A DNA stretch of 64,000 bases from Calditrichia bacterium (GCA_020635035.1 JACKAO010000010.1:1-64000); one strand, 5' to 3'. Numbered from the stretch's first letter, positions 12,358 through 21,900 are shown. Made by a program: numbers and translations. Notes: generated by a model from the sequence alone, not told the origin.

Positions 12358-12747
12358 CTATTTAAGTTCGATTGAAGCACCAACTTCTTCGAGTTGTTTC
12401 TGAATATCTTCTGCTTCAGCTTTTGCTATACCTTCTTTTACAGTTTTCGGTGCACCATCTACCAGGTCTTTTGCTTCTTTTAAGCCAAGGCCGGTAATTG
12501 CACGAACAACTTTAATAACCTGAATTTTCTTTTCACCTGCAGCCTGCAGAACAACATCAAATTCAGTTTTTTCTTCGGCAGCTTCACCAGCGGCGCTGGC
12601 AGCAGCTACAGGACCTGCAGCAACGGCAACAGGAGCAGCGGCGGTTACACCGAATTTATCTTCGATTTCTTTAATAAGTTCAGAAATTTCGAGCATTGTA
12701 GCTCCTTCAAGATATGAAAGAACGTCACTTCTCTTGATCTCAGCCAT
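12358..12747 (-). CDS. rplL: 50S ribosomal protein L7/L12
   Basis: Stalk protein that recruits translation GTPases. 129 residues: an N-terminal dimerisation domain, an Ala/Val-rich hinge at about residues 34-60, and the C-terminal domain with GLGLKEAKDLVDGAPK. ATG start with GGAGGA 7 nt upstream. Located between rplJ and rpoB with short gaps, as in the usual L10 operon. Confidence 0.98.
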   Translation of the reverse strand: MAEIKRSDVLSYLEGATMLEISELIKEIEDKFGVTAAAPVAVAAGPVAAASAAGEAAEEKTEFDVVLQAAGEKKIQVIKVVRAITGLGLKEAKDLVDGAPKTVKEGIAKAEAEDIQKQLEEVGASIELK

Positions 12748-12782
12748 TTTTATATTCCTCCAAGTAAAATAGATTTAAAATT

Positions 12783-13298
12783 TTATGCTTTTTTATCTTT
12801 AAGTGCATTAAGCACACCAGCCATCTTCTGCATAGGTGCATTTAATGTTGCCGCAAGCTTTGTCATTGGGGATTGCAGCATTCCCACTAACTGACTGAGC
12901 AGAACTTCACGAGTTGGCAGTTTAGCAATTTCCTTAGCCTGTTCAGCTTCAAAAACTTTGCCTTCAAAAAGAACCACTTTCAGTTTAAGAATTTCTTTTT
13001 TCTTGTTGAAATCCTCGAAAATTTTTGCCGGTGCAACCGGATCATCGTAACCAATTACGAATGTATTTACACCATTTAAATAACTATCGAGATCATTTAT
13101 TCCGGCATTATTAAGTGAAATTTTTGCCAGCCTGTTTTTGAGCACTTTATACTCAATATTCTGATCTCTGAATTTTTTACGGATATCCGTAACGGTTGCG
13201 ACATCAATTCCTGAGTAGTCTGCAATGTATACGCATTTCGCGTCTTTAAACTTCTCAGTATATTTATCGATTATCTCAAGTTTTTGTGGTGTCGGCAT
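12783..13298 (-). CDS. rplJ: 50S ribosomal protein L10
   Basis: Anchors L7/L12 dimers to the 23S rRNA. 171 residues, starting MPTPQKLEIIDKYTEKF, with the conserved YSGIDVATVTDIRKKFR segment and a helical C terminus (QKMAGVLNALKD) that binds L12. ATG start with AGGA upstream. The gap to rplA is only 23 nt, so there is no room for an independent L10 leader; regulation of rplJL by L10 would have to use a site within the rplA end or elsewhere. Confidence 0.97.
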   Translation of the reverse strand: MPTPQKLEIIDKYTEKFKDAKCVYIADYSGIDVATVTDIRKKFRDQNIEYKVLKNRLAKISLNNAGINDLDSYLNGVNTFVIGYDDPVAPAKIFEDFNKKKEILKLKVVLFEGKVFEAEQAKEIAKLPTREVLLSQLVGMLQSPMTKLAATLNAPMQKMAGVLNALKDKKA

Positions 13299-13321
13299 TG
13301 TAACTATCCTGTTATATTATT

Positions 13322-14020
13322 TTAATTTGTATAACTCGATGAGTTTGTATCCAAAAAGATACCAGGTCCCATCGTGCTGGAAAGTGAAATTGATTTTAAG
13401 TATATACCTTTGGCTGTAGCCGGTTTTAACTTCACTACTGTATTAACAAAGGCTTTAACGTTATCAGCGATTTTATTCTCTTCGAAAGATACTTTACCGA
13501 TACCTGTATGAATGATTCCAGTCTTGTCAACACGAAAATCAATTTTACCTGCTTTGATTTCTTTTACTGCTGTTGCAACATCAGCCGTTACGGTTCCGCT
13601 CTTTGGATTAGGCATTAAACCTCTGGTACCTAAAACCTTACCAAGCCGTCCAACCATGCTCATTACATCAGGAGATGCAACCGCAACATCAAAATCAAGC
13701 CAACCGCCATTAACCTTTTCAATGTACTCTTCAAGCCCGGCAAAATCAGCACCGGCATCTAGAGCTTCTTTGGCTTTATCGCCTTTAGCAAATACCAGCA
13801 CTCGTACTGATTTACCTGTTCCATGCGGCAAAGTTACCGTACCTCGCACCATTTGATCAGCATGTCGCGGATCAACTCCAAGCCGCATAGCTATTTCAAC
13901 AGTTTCATCAAACTTTGCCGAAGAAACCTGTTTTAAAATTTTTACAGCGTCCTCAACTCCATATTGGATGGATTTGTCTATCTTAGAGAATGCTGCATTA
14001 TAACGTTTGCTTCGCTTCAT
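13322..14020 (-). CDS. rplA: 50S ribosomal protein L1
   Basis: L1 stalk protein contacting E-site tRNA. From the ATG at 14020 the product is 232 residues and begins MKRSKRYNAAF. The frame is open two codons further to a GTG at 14026, but that GTG is itself part of the AGAGGTGAT ribosome-binding site, so the ATG is preferred. The GLMPNPKSGTVT motif typical of L1 is present. It follows rplK by about 19 nt. Confidence 0.97.
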   Translation of the reverse strand: MKRSKRYNAAFSKIDKSIQYGVEDAVKILKQVSSAKFDETVEIAMRLGVDPRHADQMVRGTVTLPHGTGKSVRVLVFAKGDKAKEALDAGADFAGLEEYIEKVNGGWLDFDVAVASPDVMSMVGRLGKVLGTRGLMPNPKSGTVTADVATAVKEIKAGKIDFRVDKTGIIHTGIGKVSFEENKIADNVKAFVNTVVKLKPATAKGIYLKSISLSSTMGPGIFLDTNSSSYTN

Positions 14021-14039
14021 TATCACCTCTTAAACCAAG

Positions 14040-14462
14040 TTATTCTACGGTAATTCCCATGCTACGGGCAGTACCTTCAACCATCCGCATAGCTGATTCA
14101 ACATTTGCTGCATTAAGATCGGGCATTTTAATCTCAGCAATTTTCTTAACCTGTGCCTTTGTAACTTTACCCACCTTACTTGAATTTGGCTCACCTGAAC
14201 CCTTATCCAGCCCGGCTTCTTTCAATAATAATGTAGCAGCAGGTGGTGTCTTTGTTATAAATGAAAAAGATCTGTCAGCATACACAGTAATTTCAACAGG
14301 AATAATCAACCCTGCCTGATCTTGTGTCTTTGCATTGTATGCCTTACAGAACTCCATGATATTAACACCATGTTGCCCCAGTGCAGGACCAACCGGCGGT
14401 GCAGGTTTTGCCTGTCCGGCAGGTAACTGCAGTTTAATCTTGCCTATTTCTTTTTTTGCCAT
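14040..14462 (-). CDS. rplK: 50S ribosomal protein L11
   Basis: Protein of the GTPase-associated centre, also needed for stringent response signalling in other bacteria. 140 residues with the N-terminal PAPPVGPALGQHGVNIMEFC motif and the C-terminal rRNA-binding domain ending in MGITVE. ATG start with GAGG upstream. Sits between nusG and rplA in the conserved secE-nusG-rplKAJL order. Confidence 0.98.
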   Translation of the reverse strand: MAKKEIGKIKLQLPAGQAKPAPPVGPALGQHGVNIMEFCKAYNAKTQDQAGLIIPVEITVYADRSFSFITKTPPAATLLLKEAGLDKGSGEPNSSKVGKVTKAQVKKIAEIKMPDLNAANVESAMRMVEGTARSMGITVE

Positions 14463-14487
14463 TTTTATTAAACCTCAAATCATTTTG

Positions 14488-15033
14488 CTATTTTTCAAGT
14501 TCAATCTGTAAAAAATCAAGCTCTACAGGTGTTGGCCTGCCAAAAATACTGATATTTACTTTTACTTTGTTTTTCTCTTCATTAATCTCTTCAACAAACC
14601 CTGTAAACTCATTAAAAGGACCGTCTATTACACGAATTGCATCGCCAACACTAAAAGGTATGTCAACTTTCCCCTTTATTTCTTTTTCATGACTTCGTTC
14701 AATCTTACCAAGAACACCTTCAACTTCTTCTTTTCTCAGGGGTACAGGTTCGTTTTTAGGACCGACAAAACTTATAACACCCGGTGCATTCACAATTACG
14801 TGCTTTGTCTGGTTATCAAGCACCATTTCCACCATCATATAACCCGGAAAAAAAACCTTGTTCTTAACACGCTTTTTACCATCTTTCATCTCGATGATAT
14901 TTTCAGAAGGAATGATAATATTTCCTATTTTATCATCTATTTCAGCCATTTTAACTTCATGTTCGATATGTGCTTTGACTCTGGCTTCTTTACCGGAGTA
15001 AATGCGCAGAGCATACCACTTTTTCTCAGACAC
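14488..15033 (-). CDS. nusG: Transcription elongation/antitermination factor NusG, GTG start
   Basis: Binds the RNA polymerase clamp and links it to Rho or the ribosome. 181 residues: NGN domain (KKWYALRIYSGKE, then VFFPGYMMVEM near residue 62) and a C-terminal KOW domain with VGDAIRVIDGPFNEFTG. The start is GTG with GAGGT upstream; this is the only start that preserves the full NGN strand. Follows secE by 16 nt. Confidence 0.97.
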   Translation of the reverse strand: MSEKKWYALRIYSGKEARVKAHIEHEVKMAEIDDKIGNIIIPSENIIEMKDGKKRVKNKVFFPGYMMVEMVLDNQTKHVIVNAPGVISFVGPKNEPVPLRKEEVEGVLGKIERSHEKEIKGKVDIPFSVGDAIRVIDGPFNEFTGFVEEINEEKNKVKVNISIFGRPTPVELDFLQIELEK

Positions 15034-15049
15034 GTAACGTACCTCGAAT

Positions 15050-15232
15050 TTAGTAAAGGAATTCTACAAGTTTAGAGATGATCAAATCCGCAAAAAAGAC
15101 ATAGATTGTAAAGATGGCACTTACAACTACAACAATTACCGAAGAGTTGAGCAATTCATCACGGGTTGGCCAGGAAACTTTAGCCATTTCTTTTTGGACG
15201 TTTTCAATAAACAACTGCAATTTTTTGATCAT
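15050..15232 (-). CDS. secE: Preprotein translocase subunit SecE
   Basis: Small essential subunit of the SecYEG channel. About 60 residues with the conserved FIENVQKEMAKVSWPTRDEL amphipathic segment followed by one transmembrane helix (VIVVVVSAIFTIYVFFADLI). The frame continues to a TTG at 15250, but the GGAG ribosome site lies inside that extension, so the ATG at 15232 is the better start. Single-helix form as in most bacteria outside the enterics. Follows tRNA-Trp. Confidence 0.93.
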   Translation of the reverse strand: MIKKLQLFIENVQKEMAKVSWPTRDELLNSSVIVVVVSAIFTIYVFFADLIISKLVEFLY

Positions 15233-15261
15233 TTTAACTGTTATCTCCAACGATAAACAAG

Positions 15262-15335
15262 CAGGCCTGGAGGGACTCGAACCCCCAACCCCCGGTTTTG
15301 GAGACCGGTGCTCTAGCCAATTGAGCTACAAGCCT
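15262..15335 (-). tRNA. tRNA-Trp (anticodon CCA)
   Basis: Cloverleaf read on the minus strand: acceptor AGGCTTG/CAGGCCT (one G-T pair), D stem GCTC/GAGC, anticodon stem CCGGT/ACCGG with loop CTCCAAA, T arm GGGGG-TTCGAGT-CCCTC, discriminator G. The 3' CCA is not encoded. It lies between rpmG and secE, the position seen in many bacteria. Confidence 0.95.
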
Positions 15336-15342
15336 AGCTGTA

Positions 15343-15492
15343 TTATTTCGTTTCTCTATGTATAACGTGTTCTTTACAACGGGCGCAATATTTTTTTTGC
15401 TCTAGTCGCTCCGGATGCTCTTTCTTGTTTTTAGTCGTTTTATAATTTCGACTTTTACACTGCACACATTCGAGCGTTACTGCAACCCGCAT
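15343..15492 (-). CDS. rpmG: 50S ribosomal protein L33
   Basis: Small ribosomal protein of 49 residues, beginning MRVAVTLECVQCKSRNY and ending HVIHRETK. Two CxxC pairs (ECVQC near residues 9-12 and YCARC near 36-39) mark the zinc-binding form of L33. ATG start at 15492 lies 5 nt after the tuf stop; no strong ribosome site is evident, suggesting translational coupling to tuf. Its neighbours, tuf on one side and tRNA-Trp/secE/nusG on the other, match the usual L33 position. Confidence 0.95.
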   Translation of the reverse strand: MRVAVTLECVQCKSRNYKTTKNKKEHPERLEQKKYCARCKEHVIHRETK

Positions 15493-15497
15493 ATTAT

Positions 15498-16685
<1,188 letters not shown>

Positions 16686-16736
16686 TTTTGCCTCCAATAA
16701 ATTGTGTCCGAATGTTAGATCAATTGCTTTTTAACG

Positions 16737-16809
16737 AGCCCACGACCAGGATTGAACTGGTGACCTCATCCTTACCAAGGATGTGCTCTACCAACTGAGC
16801 TACGTGGGC
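16737..16809 (-). tRNA. tRNA-Thr (anticodon GGT)
   Basis: Minus-strand cloverleaf with acceptor GCCCACG/CGTGGGC, D stem GCTC/GAGC, anticodon stem CATCC/GGATG with loop TTGGTAA, T arm ACCAG-TTCAATC-CTGGT and discriminator T. No encoded CCA. It sits 51 nt upstream of tuf copy 2 and is probably co-transcribed with it. Confidence 0.95.
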
Positions 16810-16836
16810 TTTAATAACCCTTCACAACATTTAAAC

Positions 16837-16873
16837 AAAAAAAATTTGCAAACAGGCAAACACCTGTTGCAAA
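16837..16873 (-). terminator. Intrinsic terminator inside the tRNA-tuf cluster
   Basis: On the minus strand an 11-12 bp stem (TTTGCAACAGG pairing with CCTGTTTGCAAA, one bulged A) with a short loop is followed by eight T. It lies between tRNA-Gly(TCC) upstream and tRNA-Thr(GGT)-tuf downstream, so it would end or attenuate transcripts that begin at the tRNA-Thr(TGT) promoter. Confidence 0.75.
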
Positions 16874-16921
16874 ATCCTTATTATAAAGTCAGTTGATGTT
16901 TAAAATTAAGAGGTTATGTAG

Positions 16922-16995
16922 AGCGGGAGACGGGACTCGAACCCGCGACCAACAGCTTGGAAGGCTGTGACTCTAGCCAACTGAGTTACTCCCGC
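16922..16995 (-). tRNA. tRNA-Gly (anticodon TCC)
   Basis: Minus-strand cloverleaf: acceptor GCGGGAG/CTCCCGC, anticodon stem ACAGC/GCTGT with loop CTTCCAA, T arm GCGGG-TTCGAGT-CCCGT, discriminator T. No encoded CCA. Confidence 0.95.
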
Positions 16996-17055
16996 TTTAT
17001 ATAACTGCGGTTTTAACATAACCTTTAAAACTGACTATTCACAAAAACAAATGTG

Positions 17056-17128
17056 AGCTGGTGAAGGGACTCGAACCCCCAACCGGCTGATTACAAATCA
17101 GCTGCTCTACCAATTGAGCTACACCAGC
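17056..17128 (-). tRNA. tRNA-Thr (anticodon TGT)
   Basis: Minus-strand cloverleaf: acceptor GCTGGTG/CACCAGC, D stem GCTC/GAGC, anticodon stem GCTGA/TCAGC with loop TTTGTAA, so anticodon TGT (Thr, not Tyr), T arm GGGGG-TTCGAGT-CCCTT, discriminator T. First gene of the tRNA-tuf cluster. Confidence 0.93.
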
Positions 17129-17146
17129 AATTTCAAAGAGTCATGT

Positions 17147-17174
17147 AATTTAGGGAATTATTATTTGAAGTCAA
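17147..17174 (-). promoter_or_regulatory. Sigma-70-type promoter of the tRNA-tuf cluster
   Basis: On the minus strand TTGACT (17174-17169), a 16-nt spacer and TAAATT (17152-17147) lie about 19 nt upstream of the tRNA-Thr(TGT) 5' end. An AT-rich tract lies immediately upstream of the -35 box. Confidence 0.6.
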
Positions 17175-17228
17175 CACCCTGAATAATATTTTTTTAAATA
17201 ATTTAGAAGAAATACGATAACAATTAAG

Positions 17229-17257
17229 TTGACATCTACAATTGATTGGATTACATT
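17229..17257 (+). promoter_or_regulatory. Sigma-70-type promoter of rpsT
   Basis: TTGACA (17229-17234), a 17-nt spacer and TACATT (17252-17257), 44 nt before the rpsT start. It is divergent from the tRNA cluster promoter. Confidence 0.65.
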
Positions 17258-17300
17258 AATAATCTTTTAAAAATCATGGCAACAGGAGAATAAAAAATCT

Positions 17301-17555
17301 ATGGCACATCATAAGTCTGCATTAAAAAGAATTAAAACATCCGAAAAATCACGTCAGTATAATAAACGTTATACAACTGAACTTAAGAATGCTGTAAAAT
17401 CTGTACTTGGGGCAGAAAACAAAGAAGATGCAACACCAAAATTAAACAACGTATTTAAATTGTTTGATAAACTTGTTCATAAAAATATTTTACACAAAAA
17501 CAAAGCTGCAAATCAAAAATCAAGATTAAACAAGCATGTTAATGCACTTTCCTGA
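17301..17555 (+). CDS. rpsT: 30S ribosomal protein S20
   Basis: Primary 16S rRNA-binding protein of the 30S subunit. 84 residues, lysine-rich, starting MAHHKSALKRIKTSEKSRQYN and ending in the conserved IHKNKAANQKSRLNKHVN-type helix (here ILHKNKAANQKSRLNKHVN). ATG start with AGGAG upstream. Monocistronic: own promoter and a terminator directly after the stop. Confidence 0.97.
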   Translation: MAHHKSALKRIKTSEKSRQYNKRYTTELKNAVKSVLGAENKEDATPKLNNVFKLFDKLVHKNILHKNKAANQKSRLNKHVNALS

Positions 17556-17571
17556 TTTAAAATCACTTTAA

Positions 17572-17603
17572 AAAAATGCCGCTTTTTAAGCGGCTTTTTT
17601 TTT
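17572..17603. terminator. Bidirectional terminator between rpsT and lon
   Basis: GCCGCTT-TTT-AAGCGGC (17578-17594) is followed by nine T on the plus strand and preceded by seven A, so it can serve both rpsT (plus) and lon (minus), which converge here. Confidence 0.85.
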
Positions 17604-17607
17604 GATG

Positions 17608-19935
17608 CTATCCAAAGATCTGTTTATAAATTTCATCGTAATGTTTTACAAAACGAAGCTCAATTCCAGAGTATATCTCTTTATCGATATCATTAATATC
17701 TTTCCTGTTATTATCCGGCAATATAACAGTTTTAATCCCAACGCGTTTTGCAGCTAACAATTTTTTTGCCAAGCCTCCAATTTCAAGGACTTTACCTCGT
17801 AGAGTTATTTCACCAGTCATGGCTAATTTTTCAGGAAACGACTTATTAAGCAATGCTGAAAGTATTGCCGTGGTCAAGGTAATCCCGGCAGATGGTCCTT
17901 CTTTAGGTATAGCTCCTTCAGGAAGATGGATATGAATTTCATGCTTTAATACAAAATCAGAGTTAATGCCATATTTGCGTGCCCGTGAACGGAGAAAACT
18001 AATGGCAATCTGTGCAGATTCCTGCATCACTTCACCTAGTTTTCCTGTTAGAATTATCTTATCCTTACCGGGGAGTAAATTTACTTCAATAGGTAAAACA
18101 TCACCACCGTAACTCGTCCAGGCTAACCCCAAAGCTACTCCTTTTTCTCCATCTGCAATTATCGGATTTAATTTAAAGTACGCTTCACCCAAATATTTAG
18201 TAAGCACTTTTCGTGTAACCTGAATCTTCTTCTGAGCTGGTTTTCTCGATAATTCAACAACAGCCTTTCGGCATATTTTATTTATTTCACGTTCAAGATT
18301 TCGAACACCAGCCTCTGATGTATAATCCGAAATAATCGTTTCTATGGCCGAATCACTTATTTCGATTTCCGATTCAAGCAAACCATGATTTAAGCGTGCT
18401 TTTGGAAAGATATAATCCTTGGCTATGTGCTTTTTTTCTTCGTCGTGATATCCCGGAAGCTCGATAACTTCCAATCTGTCATATAGCGGATCAGGAATTT
18501 CATTATGTGAGTTTGCTGTAAGAATAAATAAGACTTTGGATAAATCATATTCTACTTCAAGATAATGATCGATAAAATGACTGTTCTGCTCAGGGTCCAG
18601 AACTTCAAGTAATGCAGAAGCCGGATCGCCCCTGAAATCAGCGCCAAGCTTATCAATTTCATCAAGAAGAAAAACAGGATTTACTGTGCCAACCCGTTTC
18701 ATAGATTGGATAATTTTTCCGGGAAGTGCGCCAATATAAGTTCTTCTATGTCCGCGAATTTCTGCTTCATCGCTGATCCCGCCTAATGAAATTCTCACAT
18801 ACTCCCTGTTTATTGCCCTTGCTATTGATCTTCCCAATGAAGTCTTGCCAACTCCGGGAGGTCCAATCAGACATAAGATACTTCCTTTTATTTTCCCCAC
18901 TCTTTTTAAAGTTGCTATATATTCTACGATTCTTTCCTTCGGCTTCCTTAAACCATAATGATCCTGATCAAGAACTTTTTGTACTTTATTAATATCATAC
19001 TGGTCTTCACTTTCTTTGTACCAGGGAACATCGGTAAGCCATTCAATATATGTACGCAAAACACCGGATTCTGGAGACATTGCAGGTATGCGTTCAAATC
19101 TTTTTAATTCTTCCAGTGCTTTCTGATTAGCAGATTCCGGCATTTTTGCATCGAGGATGTTCTTCCGAATCAGATGTGCATCCGATCCATATGGATCTTC
19201 TTCGTCCAGCTCTTCTCGAATTACCCGGAGTTGTTCCTGAAGATAAAAATTACGCTGCGATTTCATCATCTGATCGCGAACTTTATTATCAAGATCGGTT
19301 TTAATTGCGAGGATTTCGTTTTCTTTTTTCAGGATTTTTATAAGTGCGCTCATTCGATCCTGAATTGCCCACTTTTGTAATATTTCCTGCTTGTCTTTTA
19401 CACTGATATCAAGATAAGTTGCGATATAATCTGTAACTTTGGTCAGTTCATTAATCTGATTAAAACTGAATAGAACTTCTTCGGGGATGTCTTCATTCAA
19501 TTTCACATATTCTTTGAACAACGAGATAAGTTGTCTCTTCCGGGCTTCGTCCTTATCATTTTTTGAATAAGCCGGCTCAAGCAAATCTAAACTTGCTTTT
19601 ATAAATTGTGATTTCGGAAGATAACGTTTTACTTTTCCACCGGCTATTCCTTCAACCAGGATTTTAATCAATCCATTTGGTAAACGTATCAGCTGCAGAA
19701 TCTTTCCCACAACGCCAAAACGGTATAAATCGTTTGGCGAGATATCTTCTTTCAAAGCGTCCTTCTGAGCCACAAGAAAAATGAGTTTTTCTTTTTTCAT
19801 CGCTTCTTCAATGGCATCAAGTGAAGATTTCCTTCCTATAATCAGTGGGACAACCATATTCGGAAAAACAACCAGATCTTTTAATGGAAGGACTCGGTAA
19901 CTTTCTAATAATATATTTGCTGCTTCTTTTTTCAT
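17608..19935 (-). CDS. lon: ATP-dependent protease Lon
   Basis: Hexameric AAA+ protease that degrades misfolded and regulatory proteins in the cytoplasm. 775 residues, usual for LonA. Order: N-terminal substrate-binding LON domain (about 10-215), helical linker, AAA module with Walker A GPPGVGKTS near residue 356 and Walker B VFLLDEIDK, then the protease domain with the Ser in KEGPSAGIT near residue 679 and a downstream Lys for the Ser-Lys dyad. ATG start. Follows clpX with a palindromic spacer between them. Confidence 0.97.
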   Translation of the reverse strand: MKKEAANILLESYRVLPLKDLVVFPNMVVPLIIGRKSSLDAIEEAMKKEKLIFLVAQKDALKEDISPNDLYRFGVVGKILQLIRLPNGLIKILVEGIAGGKVKRYLPKSQFIKASLDLLEPAYSKNDKDEARKRQLISLFKEYVKLNEDIPEEVLFSFNQINELTKVTDYIATYLDISVKDKQEILQKWAIQDRMSALIKILKKENEILAIKTDLDNKVRDQMMKSQRNFYLQEQLRVIREELDEEDPYGSDAHLIRKNILDAKMPESANQKALEELKRFERIPAMSPESGVLRTYIEWLTDVPWYKESEDQYDINKVQKVLDQDHYGLRKPKERIVEYIATLKRVGKIKGSILCLIGPPGVGKTSLGRSIARAINREYVRISLGGISDEAEIRGHRRTYIGALPGKIIQSMKRVGTVNPVFLLDEIDKLGADFRGDPASALLEVLDPEQNSHFIDHYLEVEYDLSKVLFILTANSHNEIPDPLYDRLEVIELPGYHDEEKKHIAKDYIFPKARLNHGLLESEIEISDSAIETIISDYTSEAGVRNLEREINKICRKAVVELSRKPAQKKIQVTRKVLTKYLGEAYFKLNPIIADGEKGVALGLAWTSYGGDVLPIEVNLLPGKDKIILTGKLGEVMQESAQIAISFLRSRARKYGINSDFVLKHEIHIHLPEGAIPKEGPSAGITLTTAILSALLNKSFPEKLAMTGEITLRGKVLEIGGLAKKLLAAKRVGIKTVILPDNNRKDINDIDKEIYSGIELRFVKHYDEIYKQIFG

Positions 19936-19946
19936 TTAATTTTCCC

Positions 19947-20026
19947 AAAAAAAAGGCTGTACCCAAAACCCTGGCATTGGTTATCTATCAGGAAATACTA
20001 ATAGCAGGGTTTGAGATACAGCCTTT
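19947..20026 (-). terminator. Long palindrome between clpX and lon, probable terminator
   Basis: Left arm 19952-19973 and right arm 20005-20026 are imperfect inverted repeats (AAAGGCTGTA and CAAACCCTG blocks). The loop can extend the pairing by ATTGGT/ACTAAT. Read on the minus strand the hairpin ends in eight T after the GGCTGTACC arm, so it works as an intrinsic terminator for clpP-clpX. The arms are longer than a usual terminator needs. Confidence 0.65.
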
Positions 20027-20038
20027 GTCTGAATTCTA

Positions 20039-21283
20039 TTATGCACTTTGTTTATTTGATTCAAACTCAAATATTGGTTCGGCCTTCTTTGTGATTACTT
20101 CTGGGGTAATTGTTACTGATTTTAAATTAGGTGTAGTAGGAATCTGATACATAATATCCAGCATTACATCTTCCATAATGGAACGCAGCGAACGTGCACC
20201 GGTTTTTGTTTTCATGGCCAGTTTAACTATCTCGAGCAATGCTTCATCATGAAAAACAAGTTCCACGCCTTCCAGCTGAACAAGTTTTTTGTATTGCTTG
20301 AGTAATGCATTTTTAGGTTCAGTTAAAACATTTAGCATAGCGTCGGAATCCAGTTCCGCCAATGCACCAAGTACTGGTAAACGACCAACCATTTCCGGAA
20401 TTAATCCATATTGAATCAGATCTTCTGTTTGAACTTCTGCATATAGCTCACTCTTGCTGAGTTTATGGCCTGAGACTACATCTTTTTCAAAACCGATATT
20501 CTTTTCACCGACACGGCGTCTGATAACATCTTCAAGCCCTTCAAATGCGCCACCGCAAATAAATAAAATATTTGAAGTATTTACATTAATAAGGTTTTGT
20601 TCCGGGTGCTTGCGTCCGCCCTTTGGTGGGATACTTGAAACCGTTCCTTCAAGAATCTTGAGAATTGCCTGCTGAACACCTTCTCCGGAGACGTCTCTTG
20701 TTATAGAAGGATTACCACTTTTGCGTGTAATTTTATCAATTTCATCTATATAAATTATGCCGCGTTGAGTCTGCTCCAGATTATAATTTGACGCCTGATA
20801 CAAACGAACCAGAATATTTTCAACATCTTCGCCAACGTAGCCAGCTTCTGTTAAGACCGTGGCATCAGCAATTGTAAATGGTACGTTGAGTATACGGGCC
20901 AGTGTCTGGGCCAGTAACGTTTTACCTGTGCCGGTCGGACCAATCAGCAGAATATTACTTTTTTCAATTTCTACTTCATCATCAGTACTTTTTTGATTTA
21001 TGCGCTTGTAGTGATTATAAACTGCAACTGAAAGAATACGCTTTGCGCGCTCCTGCCCGATAACATATCTGTCTAATTCAGCTTTTATTTCTGACGGCGG
21101 AATTAAATTATGTTCAAAAGGTGAGCTTGCTTCTTTCCTGTGTTTTTCTATAATTGCCGATGCACTGCGTACACATTCATTGCAGATGTGTACATCCGGT
21201 CCTGAGATAAGACTTTCAACTTCTTCAGCTGATCGCCCGCAAAAGGAACATTTGTAAACCGGCATTCTTACATTTCTACTCAT
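20039..21283 (-). CDS. clpX: ClpX, ATPase subunit of ClpXP protease
   Basis: Unfoldase that feeds substrates to ClpP. 414 residues: N-terminal zinc-binding domain with CSFC and CNEC cysteine pairs (about residues 13-38), Walker A GPTGTGKT near 115-122, Walker B IYIDEIDK, and the C-terminal small AAA domain. ATG start directly after the clpP TAA with no intervening base, so translation is coupled. Slight extension (MSRNVR) before the zinc domain. Confidence 0.97.
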   Translation of the reverse strand: MSRNVRMPVYKCSFCGRSAEEVESLISGPDVHICNECVRSASAIIEKHRKEASSPFEHNLIPPSEIKAELDRYVIGQERAKRILSVAVYNHYKRINQKSTDDEVEIEKSNILLIGPTGTGKTLLAQTLARILNVPFTIADATVLTEAGYVGEDVENILVRLYQASNYNLEQTQRGIIYIDEIDKITRKSGNPSITRDVSGEGVQQAILKILEGTVSSIPPKGGRKHPEQNLINVNTSNILFICGGAFEGLEDVIRRRVGEKNIGFEKDVVSGHKLSKSELYAEVQTEDLIQYGLIPEMVGRLPVLGALAELDSDAMLNVLTEPKNALLKQYKKLVQLEGVELVFHDEALLEIVKLAMKTKTGARSLRSIMEDVMLDIMYQIPTTPNLKSVTITPEVITKKAEPIFEFESNKQSA

Positions 21284-21886
21284 TTATTTTGCTTTCCCGG
21301 AATCCTTCCGTGATTCCAATACTTTGTCAACAATTCCATATTCCAGTGCTTCAGTTGCCGACATAAAATAGTTACGATCTGTGTCTTTTTCAATTTGTGG
21401 CAAGGTTTTTCCTGTGGTTTTGGAAAGTATGCCATTTAAAACCTGACGTATTCGCAGAATTTCATTGGCAGCTATTTCGATATCCGTTGCCTGCCCTTCC
21501 GCACCGCCAAGGGGTTGATGGATCATAATTCTTGCATGCGGCAAAGCAAAACGTTTACCTTTTGTTCCGGCTGCCAGCAAAACTGCTCCCATACTTGCCG
21601 CCTGCCCCATACATGTTGTAACCACATCAGGCTTGATATAATTCATTGTATCAAAAATCCCCAACCCGGATGACACAACACCGCCTGGTGAATTAATATA
21701 CAGGTATATGTCTTTTTCCGGATCTTCTGCTTCGAGAAACAACAACTGGGCTATTGTTAAGCTGGCAACAGTATCATCAATGGGTGTTCCCAAAAAGATA
21801 ATTCTTTCTTTTAGCAAACGGGAATAAATATCGTATGCTCTTTCTCCACGACCTGTTTGTTCAACCACCATCGGTACTAATGACAT
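21284..21886 (-). CDS. clpP: ClpP, proteolytic subunit of ClpXP
   Basis: Tetradecameric serine protease. 200 residues. Catalytic Ser98 in GQAASMGA and His123 in ARIMIHQP are visible, with an Asp in the expected KDTDRNYFMSA region. N-terminal MSLVPMVVEQT is the usual axial-loop region after a very short propeptide. Order tig-clpP-clpX-lon on one strand is the standard quality-control cluster. Confidence 0.98.
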   Translation of the reverse strand: MSLVPMVVEQTGRGERAYDIYSRLLKERIIFLGTPIDDTVASLTIAQLLFLEAEDPEKDIYLYINSPGGVVSSGLGIFDTMNYIKPDVVTTCMGQAASMGAVLLAAGTKGKRFALPHARIMIHQPLGGAEGQATDIEIAANEILRIRQVLNGILSKTTGKTLPQIEKDTDRNYFMSATEALEYGIVDKVLESRKDSGKAK

Positions 21887-21900
21887 ATTAAAAACCTTTA

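Noticed and set aside
12783..14020. L10 leader or L1 autoregulatory site between rplA and rplJ
   Set aside because: The gap is 23 nt, too short for the known L10 leader; no L1 target-like fold traced in the rplK upstream gap either.
17056..17128. tRNA first taken as tRNA-Tyr because of the GTA in the loop
   Set aside because: With a five-base anticodon stem the loop is TTTGTAA, placing the anticodon at TGT (Thr).
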